From Neisseria arctica (GTDB taxonomy: Bacteria; Pseudomonadota; Gammaproteobacteria; Burkholderiales; Neisseriaceae): a stretch of DNA of 64,000 nucleotides. The stretch spans positions 434,001 through 498,000 of the forward strand of contig NZ_CP091510.1 in NCBI RefSeq assembly GCF_022870905.1, read 5' to 3'. Of the stretch, positions 36,929-46,100 are shown in pieces (the stretch's first letter is position 1; the number at the start of each line of letters is the position of its first letter). Made by a program: the position numbers and the translations under genes. Under the pieces are notes generated by a model. The model was given only the letters and a program-made list of their open reading frames with translations. It had not been told where the DNA came from and ran no database searches.

Positions 36929-36964
36929 CCGACACAGCAAAAGAGCTTCACTCGCCGGTGTCGG
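36929..36964 (+). terminator. weak hairpin after the HTH gene
   Basis: CCGACAC (36929-36935) pairs with GTGTCGG (36958-36964) across a 22-base loop, followed by T-rich sequence. Confidence 0.35.
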
Positions 36965-37117
36965 TATTATTTTAATTTAACGCACTTTGGATAAATTGCA
37001 CTTACGGGGGCAGTGTCATCTTTTCTGTACACAATAAAAAAGCTGCCAAATAAGTTCATGCAGATGTATCATTGTGCGATGCAATCAAGGTATAAAAACG
37101 TGTGACTTTGACAAATT

Positions 37118-37137
37118 GGGGGTATGTTTGGGGGTAT
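37118..37137 (+). repeat. GGGGGTAT direct repeats near the right end
   Basis: GGGGGTAT at 37118-37125 and again at 37130-37137, 12 bases apart, repeat the octamer found beside the integrase start at the left end. Confidence 0.65.
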
Positions 37138-37206
37138 TTTGTGATTGTGTTAAAATAAATAACAATATAATCAATATTTTAATTGCATAGTTTGAGTCTG
37201 ACCTTG

Positions 37207-37295
37207 ACACTGAAAAAACAGCAGCCTTTTAGGTTGCTTTTTTTACGTCTTATATTGTCCAATAACGTCCACAAGATTTAATCAGGGCAAGGCTT
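37207..37295 (+). repeat. Right 89-bp flanking repeat (attR region) with decayed tRNA 3' end before it
   Basis: It is identical to 25037-25125 except one base. Immediately left (37189-37206) lies TTTGAGTCTGACCTTG, a mutated form of the tRNA-Leu 3' end (TTCGAGTCCGACCCTG) that has also lost a few bases before the repeat. This is what an old integration into the tRNA would leave. Confidence 0.85.
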
Positions 37296-37299
37296 AATG

Positions 37300-37440
37300 G
37301 TAGGGCCCTTATTGGATTGGATGGTCGGCTGCTGCAAGAACTACACGATTTAACTGGTTAAACTCCTGGACCTGTTTCCTGTACAAGAATATCAGTAGCT
37401 ATATCAATGATAATACCCAGAGCAAAATTTCGCTGCTTGC
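37300..37440 (+). pseudogene. Integrase relic (3' third only)
   Basis: The segment aligns by eye with 26080-26220 of the intact integrase: GGATTGGATGGTCGGCTGCT versus GGATTGGACAATTGAGCTAT, then CAAGAACTACACGATTTAAC and TATATCAATGATAATACC. Stops and indels break it. It lies outside the right repeat, so it derives from another related element that once occupied the site. Confidence 0.75.
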
Positions 37441-37950
37441 TAGCAATTGGTGCATAAGTAAGGCTTATTTCTTGGCTGGGTTTAAAAAGCACTTTGAGTT
37501 TCTGCTAATTTTTATAAGTTTTTATTTTTTATATGTAAATTTCTTTTGCTGGAATATTTGATTTAGTGGCGAGTATTTGAATGTTTATTCAAATCTTTAT
37601 GCTAAATAAATTGGTGTGCAAAGTGATGATTGCAGTTGTATTGCAGTGGGTTTGATATTTGAACATACTGAAAATTGGTGGGGAGTTGATTGAAATTTTC
37701 TATTTTTTGTGAATTTGTTATTGGAGTTTTAGGTTATTCAATTTTAATATTGTGGTAGATTATGCTCTAATTCTGATTTTTGAAAATGTAACAATAATGT
37801 CACAATTATTAAATAAAAGGTCATAATTTTTGCTGAGCGGTGTAAATATATTTGAATCATGATTTGATTATGTATTAGGATGCTGTCTTTCACACTAAAA
37901 CAAAAAAGTACTACAGAGTACTTGAAGTATCATTACGGAGACCTTTAATT
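37441..37950. other. AT-rich non-coding stretch before comEA
   Basis: No convincing coding frame, RNA or repeat is seen. GGAG near 37937 is the comEA ribosome site. The comEA promoter must lie here but is not clear. Confidence 0.5.
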
Positions 37951-38217
37951 ATGAAAAATATTATTATGGCTGCTTTGTCATTGTTGGGTGCAAGCTCTGC
38001 TTTTGCCTATATCAATATTAATACCGCCAATGTAAATGAGTTGGCAAAATTGCCTGGTATCGGCTTATCCAAAGCTGCGGCAATTGTGGCATACCGTAAC
38101 CAAAACGGATTATTCAAGAGCTTGGATGAATTGAAAAATGTGAAAGGAATTGGTGAGCGTATTATTAATCGTTTGCGTGAGGAGGCGACGGTTGGTGCAG
38201 TGGCAGAATACTTTTAA
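37951..38217 (+). CDS. comEA: ComEA-like competence DNA-binding protein
   Basis: The 88-residue protein has a signal peptide (cleavage after SSAFA) and a helix-hairpin-helix domain: INTANVNELAKLPGIGLSKA and KNVKGIGERIINRL. Neisserial ComE/ComEA is a periplasmic DNA-binding ratchet that pulls DUS-bearing DNA in during transformation. Many Neisseria carry several copies near rRNA operons; here a single one is seen. A DUS-pair terminator follows. Confidence 0.92.
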   Translation: MKNIIMAALSLLGASSAFAYININTANVNELAKLPGIGLSKAAAIVAYRNQNGLFKSLDELKNVKGIGERIINRLREEATVGAVAEYF

Positions 38218-38338
38218 ACGTTTTATTTTGTATTGATGGAGACGGCAAGCCATTTTGCCGGAATTTAGCTTGGAATATGTAGTGATACTAATATTGAGCT
38301 CTGATAAGTAGTGTGGTTTGTGAGCCAAATATTATGTG

Positions 38339-38374
38339 AAAGCCGTCTGAAATATAAGTTTCAGACGGCTTTTT
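38339..38374 (+). terminator. DUS-pair terminator after comEA
   Basis: AAAGCCGTCTGAAA (38339-38352) pairs with TTTCAGACGGCTTT (38359-38372), with T-run. Confidence 0.82.
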
Positions 38375-38478
38375 GATTATGATTTGAAGAAATTTTTTAG
38401 GGGCTAAGGTTGTTTAATATCTTAATCGGTTGATTATCCAAAAAATGGTACATTTGTTAAATAAGATATTGTATAGGC

Positions 38479-39372
38479 TTATTTTTTACGCTTGGCTCTT
38501 GGGTGGGTTTCATCATAAATCGTAGCTAGATGGTCGAAATCGAGCTTAGTGTAAATTTGTGTGGCGGCCAAACTGCTGTGGCCTAGAAGTTCTTGTACTG
38601 CGCGAATATCTCTTGCAGCTTGTAACAGATGGCTAGCGTAGCTGTGGCGCAACATATGTGGAGAGATATGTTGTGCACTGTTGTGTTTGAGTGCCCATTG
38701 TTTTAAGCGGTTTTGTATTTGACGCTGGCCTAGGCGCCGCCCTCGGTTGTTGGTAAAAACAGCGGTTTCTCCGTCAGCTGCTAGCCTGACTGGCATATAT
38801 GCTTGAAGGGCGTGAATACTTTTTCCCACTATCGGGATTTGTCGTTGTTTGTTTCCTTTGCCTGTAACTTTTACCCAGCCTTCCTCAAGCATGATATCAG
38901 CTATATTCAGCTGCTGTAATTCGGAAAGGCGCAGGCCGCTGCCATACATCAGCTCAAAGATGGCATGATCGCGTAAGTCTATATTTTCTTTTTCTGCAGT
39001 ATGATCTAAAAGGTGGTTGAGCGGTTCTTGATCCAATGCTTTGGGCAGACGAGCGGGCGCTTTGGGCGCTTTGAGACCTTCGGTTGGGTTGGTATCGAGT
39101 AGTTTGTTTTGGACTAGCCAGTCGCAATATTGCCGCCAAACTGATAATTTGCGCGCAATGCTCCGAGGGTGTTTGGATTGCTGGGAAAGTTTTTTGAGTG
39201 CTGTAATGAAATGACGGCGGTGTAGTATTTGATTGGCAGCATTTTCGTGAAGCAGTGTGTCGAGCTGTTTTAGATCCCTGTCGTACGCTGCAATGGAGTG
39301 AGCTGATTTCCCTTGCTGCTGCATGCTTTGCAGATAGGCTGGGTAATATTGGAGCAGTTGGCTGATTAGCAT
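38479..39372 (-). CDS. xerC: Site-specific tyrosine recombinase XerC
   Basis: The 297-residue protein has a SAM-like core-binding domain and the catalytic set: Arg in GSGLRLSELQQL, Lys in VTGKGNKQRQIP, His/Arg in HMLRHSYASHLL, His in LLGHSSLAATQ and Tyr in IYTKLDFDHL. XerC with XerD resolves chromosome dimers at dif. A DUS lies just upstream of the start (about 39391). Confidence 0.93.
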   Translation of the reverse strand: MLISQLLQYYPAYLQSMQQQGKSAHSIAAYDRDLKQLDTLLHENAANQILHRRHFITALKKLSQQSKHPRSIARKLSVWRQYCDWLVQNKLLDTNPTEGLKAPKAPARLPKALDQEPLNHLLDHTAEKENIDLRDHAIFELMYGSGLRLSELQQLNIADIMLEEGWVKVTGKGNKQRQIPIVGKSIHALQAYMPVRLAADGETAVFTNNRGRRLGQRQIQNRLKQWALKHNSAQHISPHMLRHSYASHLLQAARDIRAVQELLGHSSLAATQIYTKLDFDHLATIYDETHPRAKRKK

Positions 39373-39669
39373 GGGTTTGGATGGTGATAGGCCGTCTGAA
39401 AGATTTGATTGTACTTTAAATAGATTTGAAGTTTATATTTAAAATATGAAATTCTGTGGCGGGATTCGTAGCCGGTGGTGAAGGTTCTTGTTTGGAATAA
39501 TTTCATTCGATTGCTGCTATAAAATAAGTGATCTATTTTCTGTAGCAATAGAAGCGAATGAGTTGGATATTGTGTTTAGATAGACTTTGCTATTTTAGAA
39601 GCCGAATGGGGCAGAATGAGGTGGTCGATCATGGTTTCGGTCACGTTGTGTAAGCATAGTTATAAGCCA
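39373..39669. other. Non-coding gap between xerC and the thioesterase gene
   Basis: Apart from a single AGGCCGTCTGAA near 39390, nothing recognisable is seen. Confidence 0.45.
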
Positions 39670-40110
39670 TCATTTTGATTCGGTAGGCGTAAGCAAAATT
39701 TTGAAGCTTTCAGGTATCGAATTCACTTTCTGAGTATTGTAGCTAAAGCACACCATGCCGGTTTGTACACGTGCGATAGTTGTTTGGTCGCTTGGACGGT
39801 ATAAGTGATACAACAAGGTAAACCCACAGCGGAAAATATCAGAGATGCCGATTTGAATGCTAAGCTCATCACCGTGGTGCGCTTGTGCGGTATATTGTAT
39901 CGCTGTATCTGCCATAATCAGGCCGTTGCCGCCGCCAATATCGATTTCGCCGAGTTGGTGGTGCTTCAGCCAGCGGATACGCGCTTCATGACATAGGCGC
40001 AATACGGCATCATTGCTAAGGTGGTTGCCATAATTAATATCTCCTATAGCAATGGTGATGTTGGTGCTAAATAGGATTTTTTGCGGAATTTCGACAGTAA
40101 TACGGGGCAT
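39670..40110 (-). CDS. Hotdog-fold acyl-CoA thioesterase
   Basis: The 146-residue protein has the 4HBT-type hotdog pattern with GDINYGNHLSNDAVLRLCHEA, where the Asn/His/Asp positions match the 4-hydroxybenzoyl-CoA thioesterase group. It hydrolyses an acyl-CoA of unknown chain. The adjacent uspA lies 32 bases upstream in the same direction, so they are probably cotranscribed. Confidence 0.82.
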   Translation of the reverse strand: MPRITVEIPQKILFSTNITIAIGDINYGNHLSNDAVLRLCHEARIRWLKHHQLGEIDIGGGNGLIMADTAIQYTAQAHHGDELSIQIGISDIFRCGFTLLYHLYRPSDQTTIARVQTGMVCFSYNTQKVNSIPESFKILLTPTESK

Positions 40111-40142
40111 CTTTGGATTCCTCGGCCGTTGTACTGCGAGTG

Positions 40143-40622
40143 TTAATTATTTTCCTGCTCACGGATGAGCAAGACTGGAATAGAGGATTGGCGGACAACC
40201 CCCTCTGCAACTGAACCGAGTAGTAAGTTAAGTAAACCGCTGAAGCCGTGGGTTCCCATAACAATATAGTCAGCCCTGCGCTTTTCTGCTTCACTGACAA
40301 TCAAATCAGCCGTTTTCTCCCCCGCACTTTCCAGTACTACTACCTCGCTGGTTACTCCTGCGGCTTCAAGTGTGTTGGAAGCGCGTTGTAAGATTTTCTG
40401 ACGTATATCGGCAATAGCACTATCTAGTTCGGAGTGGTTGCTAAAGCCTGCTACACCCCAGCTGTTACGTGTGAAATCAGCAATGTGGACGACGGTTACA
40501 GATGCGTTAAAAGCTTTAGCGAGGCGGCAAGCCTCGCTTAATGCGCCCATAGCGGCTTGACTATCATCTACAGGAACCATGATGGTATGTATGGGGGTGG
40601 TTGTTTGAGCGGCATCGAGCAT
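40143..40622 (-). CDS. Universal stress protein UspA family
   Basis: The 159-residue protein has the Usp fold: [18 protein letters not shown] at the start and the ATP-site motif [24 protein letters not shown] near the end. Family members bind ATP and are induced under stress and low oxygen. AGGAG lies just upstream of the ATG. Confidence 0.9.
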   Translation of the reverse strand: MLDAAQTTTPIHTIMVPVDDSQAAMGALSEACRLAKAFNASVTVVHIADFTRNSWGVAGFSNHSELDSAIADIRQKILQRASNTLEAAGVTSEVVVLESAGEKTADLIVSEAEKRRADYIVMGTHGFSGLLNLLLGSVAEGVVRQSSIPVLLIREQENN

Positions 40623-40900
40623 GGGTTTCTCCTGTTTCAGATGGCTATATTGTAGTCATTCTAATCACATATATAGCTTAGCATAAATTGTTTGGCGGCG
40701 TGCGGCAGTGTGATCAGGTGATGCTGGTTGAAATCTTTATTATGCTCACCAGTAGGGATGTCGGAGTTAGTGGGGCATGATGGTGTGGATAAGCCGGAAA
40801 TAAAGTTAAAAGTATTGGGATTGATTGGCAGGTTGTAAAAATAAATATCGGATTTATTGTGCCGGATAGATACCATTTATAGGGAAGGTATTGTTGGTTT

Positions 40901-40935
40901 AAAAGGCCGTCTGAAAATTTTCAGGCGGCCTTTTT
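40901..40935. terminator. DUS-pair terminator after mtrR
   Basis: AAAAGGCCGTCTGAAAA faces TTTTCAGGCGGCCTTTT (40901-40934). It ends the minus-strand mtrR gene. The 280 bases from here to uspA hold nothing else recognisable. Confidence 0.82.
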
Positions 40936-40941
40936 AAAAAG

Positions 40942-41607
40942 TTAGGTACTGCTCGTATCGGTATCGTGTTTACCAGGGTGGCGTAAAGTCATGCTGTGTT
41001 TGAGTGACTGCAAAGCAGTATCAATCATAGCGGGGATCAGTAAAGTGGTATCCAGCTTTGAAGTATCTGTAAGCAGGATACGCATCAGGCCGGAGCAGAG
41101 TGATTTCAGATAAATGGCTGCTGCTTCTATATTCAGGTTAGCAGGTAGCTTTCCTTGATCAATACATTGTTGCAGTGAGGCATATAGTTGGTCGTGCCAA
41201 AAAAGCTGGTTATAGCGGTGCATCAGGTTGACGATAGCTTGGTTCTCTTCTGTATGCTCGCATTTCAAATACAAGATGCTGATAAATTTTTGATGTATTA
41301 CATTGCTCTGCATTTGTTCGAACAGATTTATCAGGGTATACCGCAGCCCTTGCCATGCATCGGCAGATATATTGTTTATATCAGTGGCTGTTTTAGTATT
41401 GAAATCGTTACAGATATGTTGGAATAGGGCATCGAAAAGATCTTCTTTATTTTTAAAATGCCAGTATAGGGCACCGCGGGTAACACCTGCGGCTTGGGCA
41501 ATTTCGTTGAGAGAGGCTCGTGCTACGCCACGGCTGTAAAAGGTATCTAGTGCGGCCAGTAGCAGGTGTTCACGGGTTTTCATAGCCTCGGCTTTTGTTT
41601 TTCGCAT
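40942..41607 (-). CDS. mtrR: TetR-family efflux repressor MtrR
   Basis: The 221-residue protein has a TetR HTH (SLNEIAQAAGVTRGALYWHFKNKEDLF, given here across residues about 32-58) and a helical ligand-binding C-terminal domain. It is divergent from mtrCDE as in pathogenic Neisseria, where MtrR represses the pump and senses hydrophobic agents. No premature stop is present. Confidence 0.93.
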   Translation of the reverse strand: MRKTKAEAMKTREHLLLAALDTFYSRGVARASLNEIAQAAGVTRGALYWHFKNKEDLFDALFQHICNDFNTKTATDINNISADAWQGLRYTLINLFEQMQSNVIHQKFISILYLKCEHTEENQAIVNLMHRYNQLFWHDQLYASLQQCIDQGKLPANLNIEAAAIYLKSLCSGLMRILLTDTSKLDTTLLIPAMIDTALQSLKHSMTLRHPGKHDTDTSST

Positions 41608-41644
41608 AGTGGTCTATAGTTATAATTTGTAAAAAAACAAAGAT

Positions 41645-41689
41645 ATTATAATGATGTATCTTTATTACATGCAATGGTGTATGTATAAT
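41645..41689. promoter_or_regulatory. Divergent mtrR / mtrCDE promoters and MtrR operator
   Basis: For mtrCDE, TATAAT lies at 41684-41689 inside TGCAATGGTGTATGTATAAT, close to the gonococcal operator/promoter as I remember it. For mtrR (minus), TTGCAT (41669-41674) and TATAAT (41645-41650) are 18 bases apart, so the mtrR -35 overlaps the operator. The 13-bp inverted repeat known from the gonococcal mtrR spacer is not present. A leader of about 185 bases precedes mtrC. Confidence 0.75.
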
Positions 41690-41880
41690 TTAAAAATAAT
41701 ATTTTTAAAATAACGAGAGAACTTGTAGGCAAAATTTATTTCTTCCTAACGGTAAGAAACGGGCAGCAGAGCATGGCTTAACAGTTTAGATGCGGAAAAT
41801 ACTATAAAATTCCGTATGCTGTTTGCGGAAAGTGTGATTGCCGCTTGATTTATGGAATTTTATAAAATAGGAAAAGAAAA

Positions 41881-43128
41881 ATGTTGAGCAATATACCCAA
41901 AAAATTGCGCTTGCCGGTATTGGCAATATCGGCTGCATTGGTATTGCAGGCATGTGGCGGATCAGACACGGCTGCACAAAAACAAAAAAGTGCGGCAGCT
42001 GCCGAGAGGCCGGCTCCAGTAGTCGGAGTGGTAACAGTTCAACCGCAGCAGGTAGTCATTAGCACTAATCTGCCGGGGCGGTTGGAAGCACACCGTTCGG
42101 CAGAAGTGCGGGCGCAAGTAGGGGGTATCATTAAGCGTCGACTTTTCCAAGAAGGGAGCTACGTAAAAGCAGGCCAGCCGCTATATCAATTAGATAATGC
42201 GGTTTATAGCGCTAATTTAGAAAGTGCCCGCGCCCAATTGGCTTCGGCTCAGGCGTCGTTAGCAAAGGCTAATGCCGATTTGGCTCGTTATAAGCCTTTG
42301 GTTGATGCAGATGCGATCAGCAAACAGGAATATGATGCCGCTGTGCAGGCGAAACGTGCTGCAGAGGCATCTGTTAAATCCGCACAAGCAGCCATTAAAT
42401 CTTCACAAATCAATGTGAATTATTCCCGTATTACAGCTCCGATTTCAGGTTTCATCGGGCAATCAAATGTATCTGAAGGTACATTGGTATCAGCCAATGA
42501 TGCGACAGTTTTGGCAAAAATACAGCAAACCAATCCGCTGTATGTCAATCTAACCCAATCTGCATCTTCTGTAATGAAGATGCGCCAAAGTATTGCTGAT
42601 GGAACAATGCAGTCGGTAAACGGCGCGGTAGAGGTTGATATTTTGATGGAGGATGGCGCCCGATATGCATATAAAGGCCGCCTGTTGTTTGCAGATCCGA
42701 CCGTTGATGCAACAACAGGCCAGGTAACATTGCGTGCGGAAGTGCCTAATCCGGATAACGTATTGCTACCCGGCCTGTATGTTCGCGTAGATCTGCCACA
42801 GGCAAAAATGGCGAATGCTTTTGTTGTTCCCCAGCAGGCGGTTGCGCGTGGCCAGCAAGATACAGTAATGGTTGTAAATGCAGACGGAACAATGGCGCCG
42901 AAGATGGTGACTGTAAGCCAACAACAAGGTAGCAATTGGATTATTACGGGCGGACTACAGGCTGGAGATAAGGTGATTGTCGAAGGTTTGTCGATAGCGG
43001 CAATGAGTGGTGCGAAAAAAGTTACGCCTAAAGAATGGAGTAATCCTAATCAAGTACAAGCTACCCAATCTGACAAGATGCCTGCAGGTGCGCCGGCATC
43101 TGAACCTACAGCTTCGTCAGCAAAGTAA
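41881..43128 (+). CDS. mtrC: MtrC periplasmic adaptor of the Mtr efflux pump
   Basis: The 415-residue protein has a lipoprotein signal (LVLQACGGSD), the biotinyl-lipoyl-like halves (TNLPGRLEAHRSAEVRAQVG), a coiled-coil hairpin rich in Ala/Gln/Lys (about residues 105-180), and a beta-barrel plus membrane-proximal domain. It links MtrD to MtrE. It lies 9 bases before mtrD. Confidence 0.95.
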   Translation: MLSNIPKKLRLPVLAISAALVLQACGGSDTAAQKQKSAAAAERPAPVVGVVTVQPQQVVISTNLPGRLEAHRSAEVRAQVGGIIKRRLFQEGSYVKAGQPLYQLDNAVYSANLESARAQLASAQASLAKANADLARYKPLVDADAISKQEYDAAVQAKRAAEASVKSAQAAIKSSQINVNYSRITAPISGFIGQSNVSEGTLVSANDATVLAKIQQTNPLYVNLTQSASSVMKMRQSIADGTMQSVNGAVEVDILMEDGARYAYKGRLLFADPTVDATTGQVTLRAEVPNPDNVLLPGLYVRVDLPQAKMANAFVVPQQAVARGQQDTVMVVNADGTMAPKMVTVSQQQGSNWIITGGLQAGDKVIVEGLSIAAMSGAKKVTPKEWSNPNQVQATQSDKMPAGAPASEPTASSAK

Positions 43129-43137
43129 GGAACGGAA

Positions 43138-46100
43138 ATGGCAAAGTTTTTTATTGACCGACCTATCTTTGCATGGGTAATTGCGATTTTTATCATCATT
43201 GCCGGCTTACTTGGCATTCAAAATCTGCCGGTATCACAATATCCCTCGGTTGGAGCGCCGACAATTACATTGACGGCCACTTATCCGGGAGCTTCTGCAC
43301 AAGTGATGGAAGACAGCGTTCTGTCGGTAATCGAACGCAATATGAATGGTGTAGAAGGCTTGGATTATATGTCTACCAATGCAACTTCCAGCGGCTCAGG
43401 TACGGTTAGCCTTACTTTTAAACCCAATGTTGACGAAAACCTCGCGCAAGTTGATGTTCAAAACAAACTTTCTGAAATTACGGCCGCACTCCCCGCTACG
43501 GTTCAGCAAAACGGGGTAGTGGTATCCAAATCGCGCTCAAATTTTCTGATGGTCTTGATGATGTCGTCTAAAACGATGACGACAGAAGATATTGCTGACT
43601 ATATCGAACGCAATATCAAACCAGAGGTACAGCGTATCGATGGAGTAGGTGATGCCCGTTTGTTTGGCTCGCAGCGCGCGATGCGAATTTGGGTTGATCC
43701 TGCCAAATTACAAAATTACAACTTATCGTTTGCAGATGTATCGACAGCTATCAGCGCTCAAAACGCACAAATCTCAGCAGGTACACTGGGAGCATTGCCG
43801 GCGGTTGCAGGGCAAACAATCAGTGCTACGGTAACGGTGGATGGGCAACTGGCCACTCCAGAAGAGTTCGGTAAGATTATTTTGCGCTCCAATAATAGCG
43901 GAGCGAACGTTTATTTGCAGGACGTAGCAAAAATCGAGTTGGGCAGCCAAAGCTACAGTTCGTCTACACGTTTAAATGGCGAGCCTTCTGTCGGCATGGC
44001 TGTAATGTTGTCAAATAGCGGTAATGCCATGGCAACGGCTGCTGCAGTAAGAGCGAAAATGGAGCAGCTGCAGCGCTTTTTCCCCGGAGATTTGACTTGG
44101 AGTGCACCTTACGACACATCTAAATTTGTCAGCATCTCTATTGAAAAAGTAGTGCACACCCTTCTTGAGGCAATTGTGCTGGTGTTTATCGTGATGTTTT
44201 TGTTTTTACAAAATATCCGATATACCCTTATCCCTACTATCGTAGTGCCGATTTCTCTATTAGGAGCTTTCGCATCTATTTGGTATTTGGGAATGTCGAT
44301 TAACGTATTAACCATGTTTGCTATGGTATTGGTTATTGGAATTGTTGTTGATGATGCGATTGTAGTGGTGGAAAACGTTGAGCGGATTATGGCGGAAGAA
44401 GGTTTGTCGCCACGGGAAGCTACTAAAAAAGCAATGGGACAGATTTCCGGCGCGGTTATCGGTATTACCGCCGTTTTGATTTCGGTATTTGTCCCCTTGG
44501 CGATGTTCAGTGGGGTAACAGGAAATATTTACCGACAGTTTGCCGTAACTATGGCAATTGCGATTGCTTTTTCTGCCTTTTTGGCTCTTTCGCTGACACC
44601 TGCTTTATGTGCTTCTTTGTTGAAACCAATCCCCAAAGGACAGCACCATGAAAAAACCGGATTTTTCGGTTGGTTTAACCGTAAATTTACGGCATGGACG
44701 CATGGTTATGAAGGGTGGGTTGCTAAAGTTTTACGTAAAACTTTCCGTATGATGATGGTTTATTTGGCGTTGGGTGGTATTGCGGCATTCTTATTCATGC
44801 GTATCCCCAGCTCATTCCTACCTCAGGAAGACCAAGGCAGCTTAATGATGATGGTACAGCTGCCCGCGGGCGCCACCAAAGAGCGTACGGATGCCACTTT
44901 AGCTATAGCTAATAAGGTAATCACCTCAATGCCGGAAGTGGAAAGCTTTATTGGTGTTTCGGGCTTCAGCTTTGCAGGTTCGGGACAGAATATGGGTTTT
45001 GGTTTCGTTACATTGAAAGACTGGAGTGAGCGCAAGGCTCCGGGTAGCGATGCTTCTTCTGTTGCCGGCAAGATTACCGGTGCGCTGATGGGAAGCGTGA
45101 AAGACGGTTTCGCTTTGGTATTGAATCCGCCGGCTATTATGGAGCTTGGTACAAGTTCTGGGTTTAGCATGTATTTGCAGGATCGTAATAATAACGGTCA
45201 TGCCGCGTTACTTGCCAAGCGTAACGAGCTAATTGGAAAAATGCGCCAGAATCCGATGTTTAATCCGGCCAATGTGCGTTCTTCAGGTTTGGAAGATGCT
45301 CCTCAATTGAGAATTGAAATCGACCGTTTGGCAGCAGCTGCGCAAGGAATCGATTTTTCCAGCATCCGTACTGCTCTAGGGGCGGCTTTGGGGTCGGCTT
45401 ATATTAATGACTTCCCGAATAATGGCCGGTTGCAACGTGTTATCGTACAGTCTGATGCTGCCTCCCGCATGCAGCCTGAGGATCTATTACGTATTACTGT
45501 ACCTAACAGCTCGGGTATTGCCGTACCGCTTGCGTCGATAGCGACTGCATCTTGGCAAACGGGTATGGAACAAAGTGTTCGGTTTAACGGTTATCCGGCA
45601 ATGCAGATTGACGGTGCGGCCGCGGCCGGTTATTCATCCGGTGAAGTAATGGCTGAAGTACAACGCATGGTGAATGAAATGGACGGCTACAGCCTTGAAT
45701 GGGCAGGACAGTCGCGAGAGGAAGCCAAGGGTAAGTCGCAAACTATGATCCTATACGGTTTTGCTATTTTGGCTGTGTTTTTGGCTTTGGCCGCTTTGTA
45801 TGAAAGCTGGTCGATTCCGTTGGCTGTGATTTTAGTGGTGCCGTTGGGGTTTTTAGGTGTGGTGCTGGGGGTAACCGGTCGCAATCTGACCGGTGGTCTT
45901 TTGGGCTTGCCACCTTCATATCTCAATGATATTTATTTCCAAGTAGGCTTGATTACGGTTATCGGTTTAAGTGCCAAAAATGCTATCTTGATTATTGAGT
46001 TTGCCAAAGACTTACAAGCCCAAGGCAAAACGGCGGTTGAGGCGGCACTCTCTGCGGCTCATTTACGCTTCCGTCCGATTATTATGACTTCGTTCGCATT

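Larger units (their letters stand above)
25038..37206 (+). mobile_element. Integrated phage-satellite-like island (P4/PICI type) at tRNA-Leu(CAA)
   Basis: The roughly 12.2-kb element starts at the tRNA 3' end with a P4-type integrase and ends at a second copy of the 89-bp flanking sequence (37207). It holds AlpA, an antirepressor-like protein, a small terminase, a Toprim primase, a DUF927 helicase, an iteron-like origin and a truncated tape-measure gene, but no capsid, portal, tail or large terminase genes. Cargo between integrase and AlpA includes a TA-like pair and an AAA ATPase. The layout is that of a satellite exploiting a helper phage (inference). Confidence 0.85.

Noticed and set aside
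38479..39372. XerC as a second mobile-element integrase
   Set aside because: It has XerC-specific motifs and a core genomic setting next to comEA, with no flanking repeats of its own.
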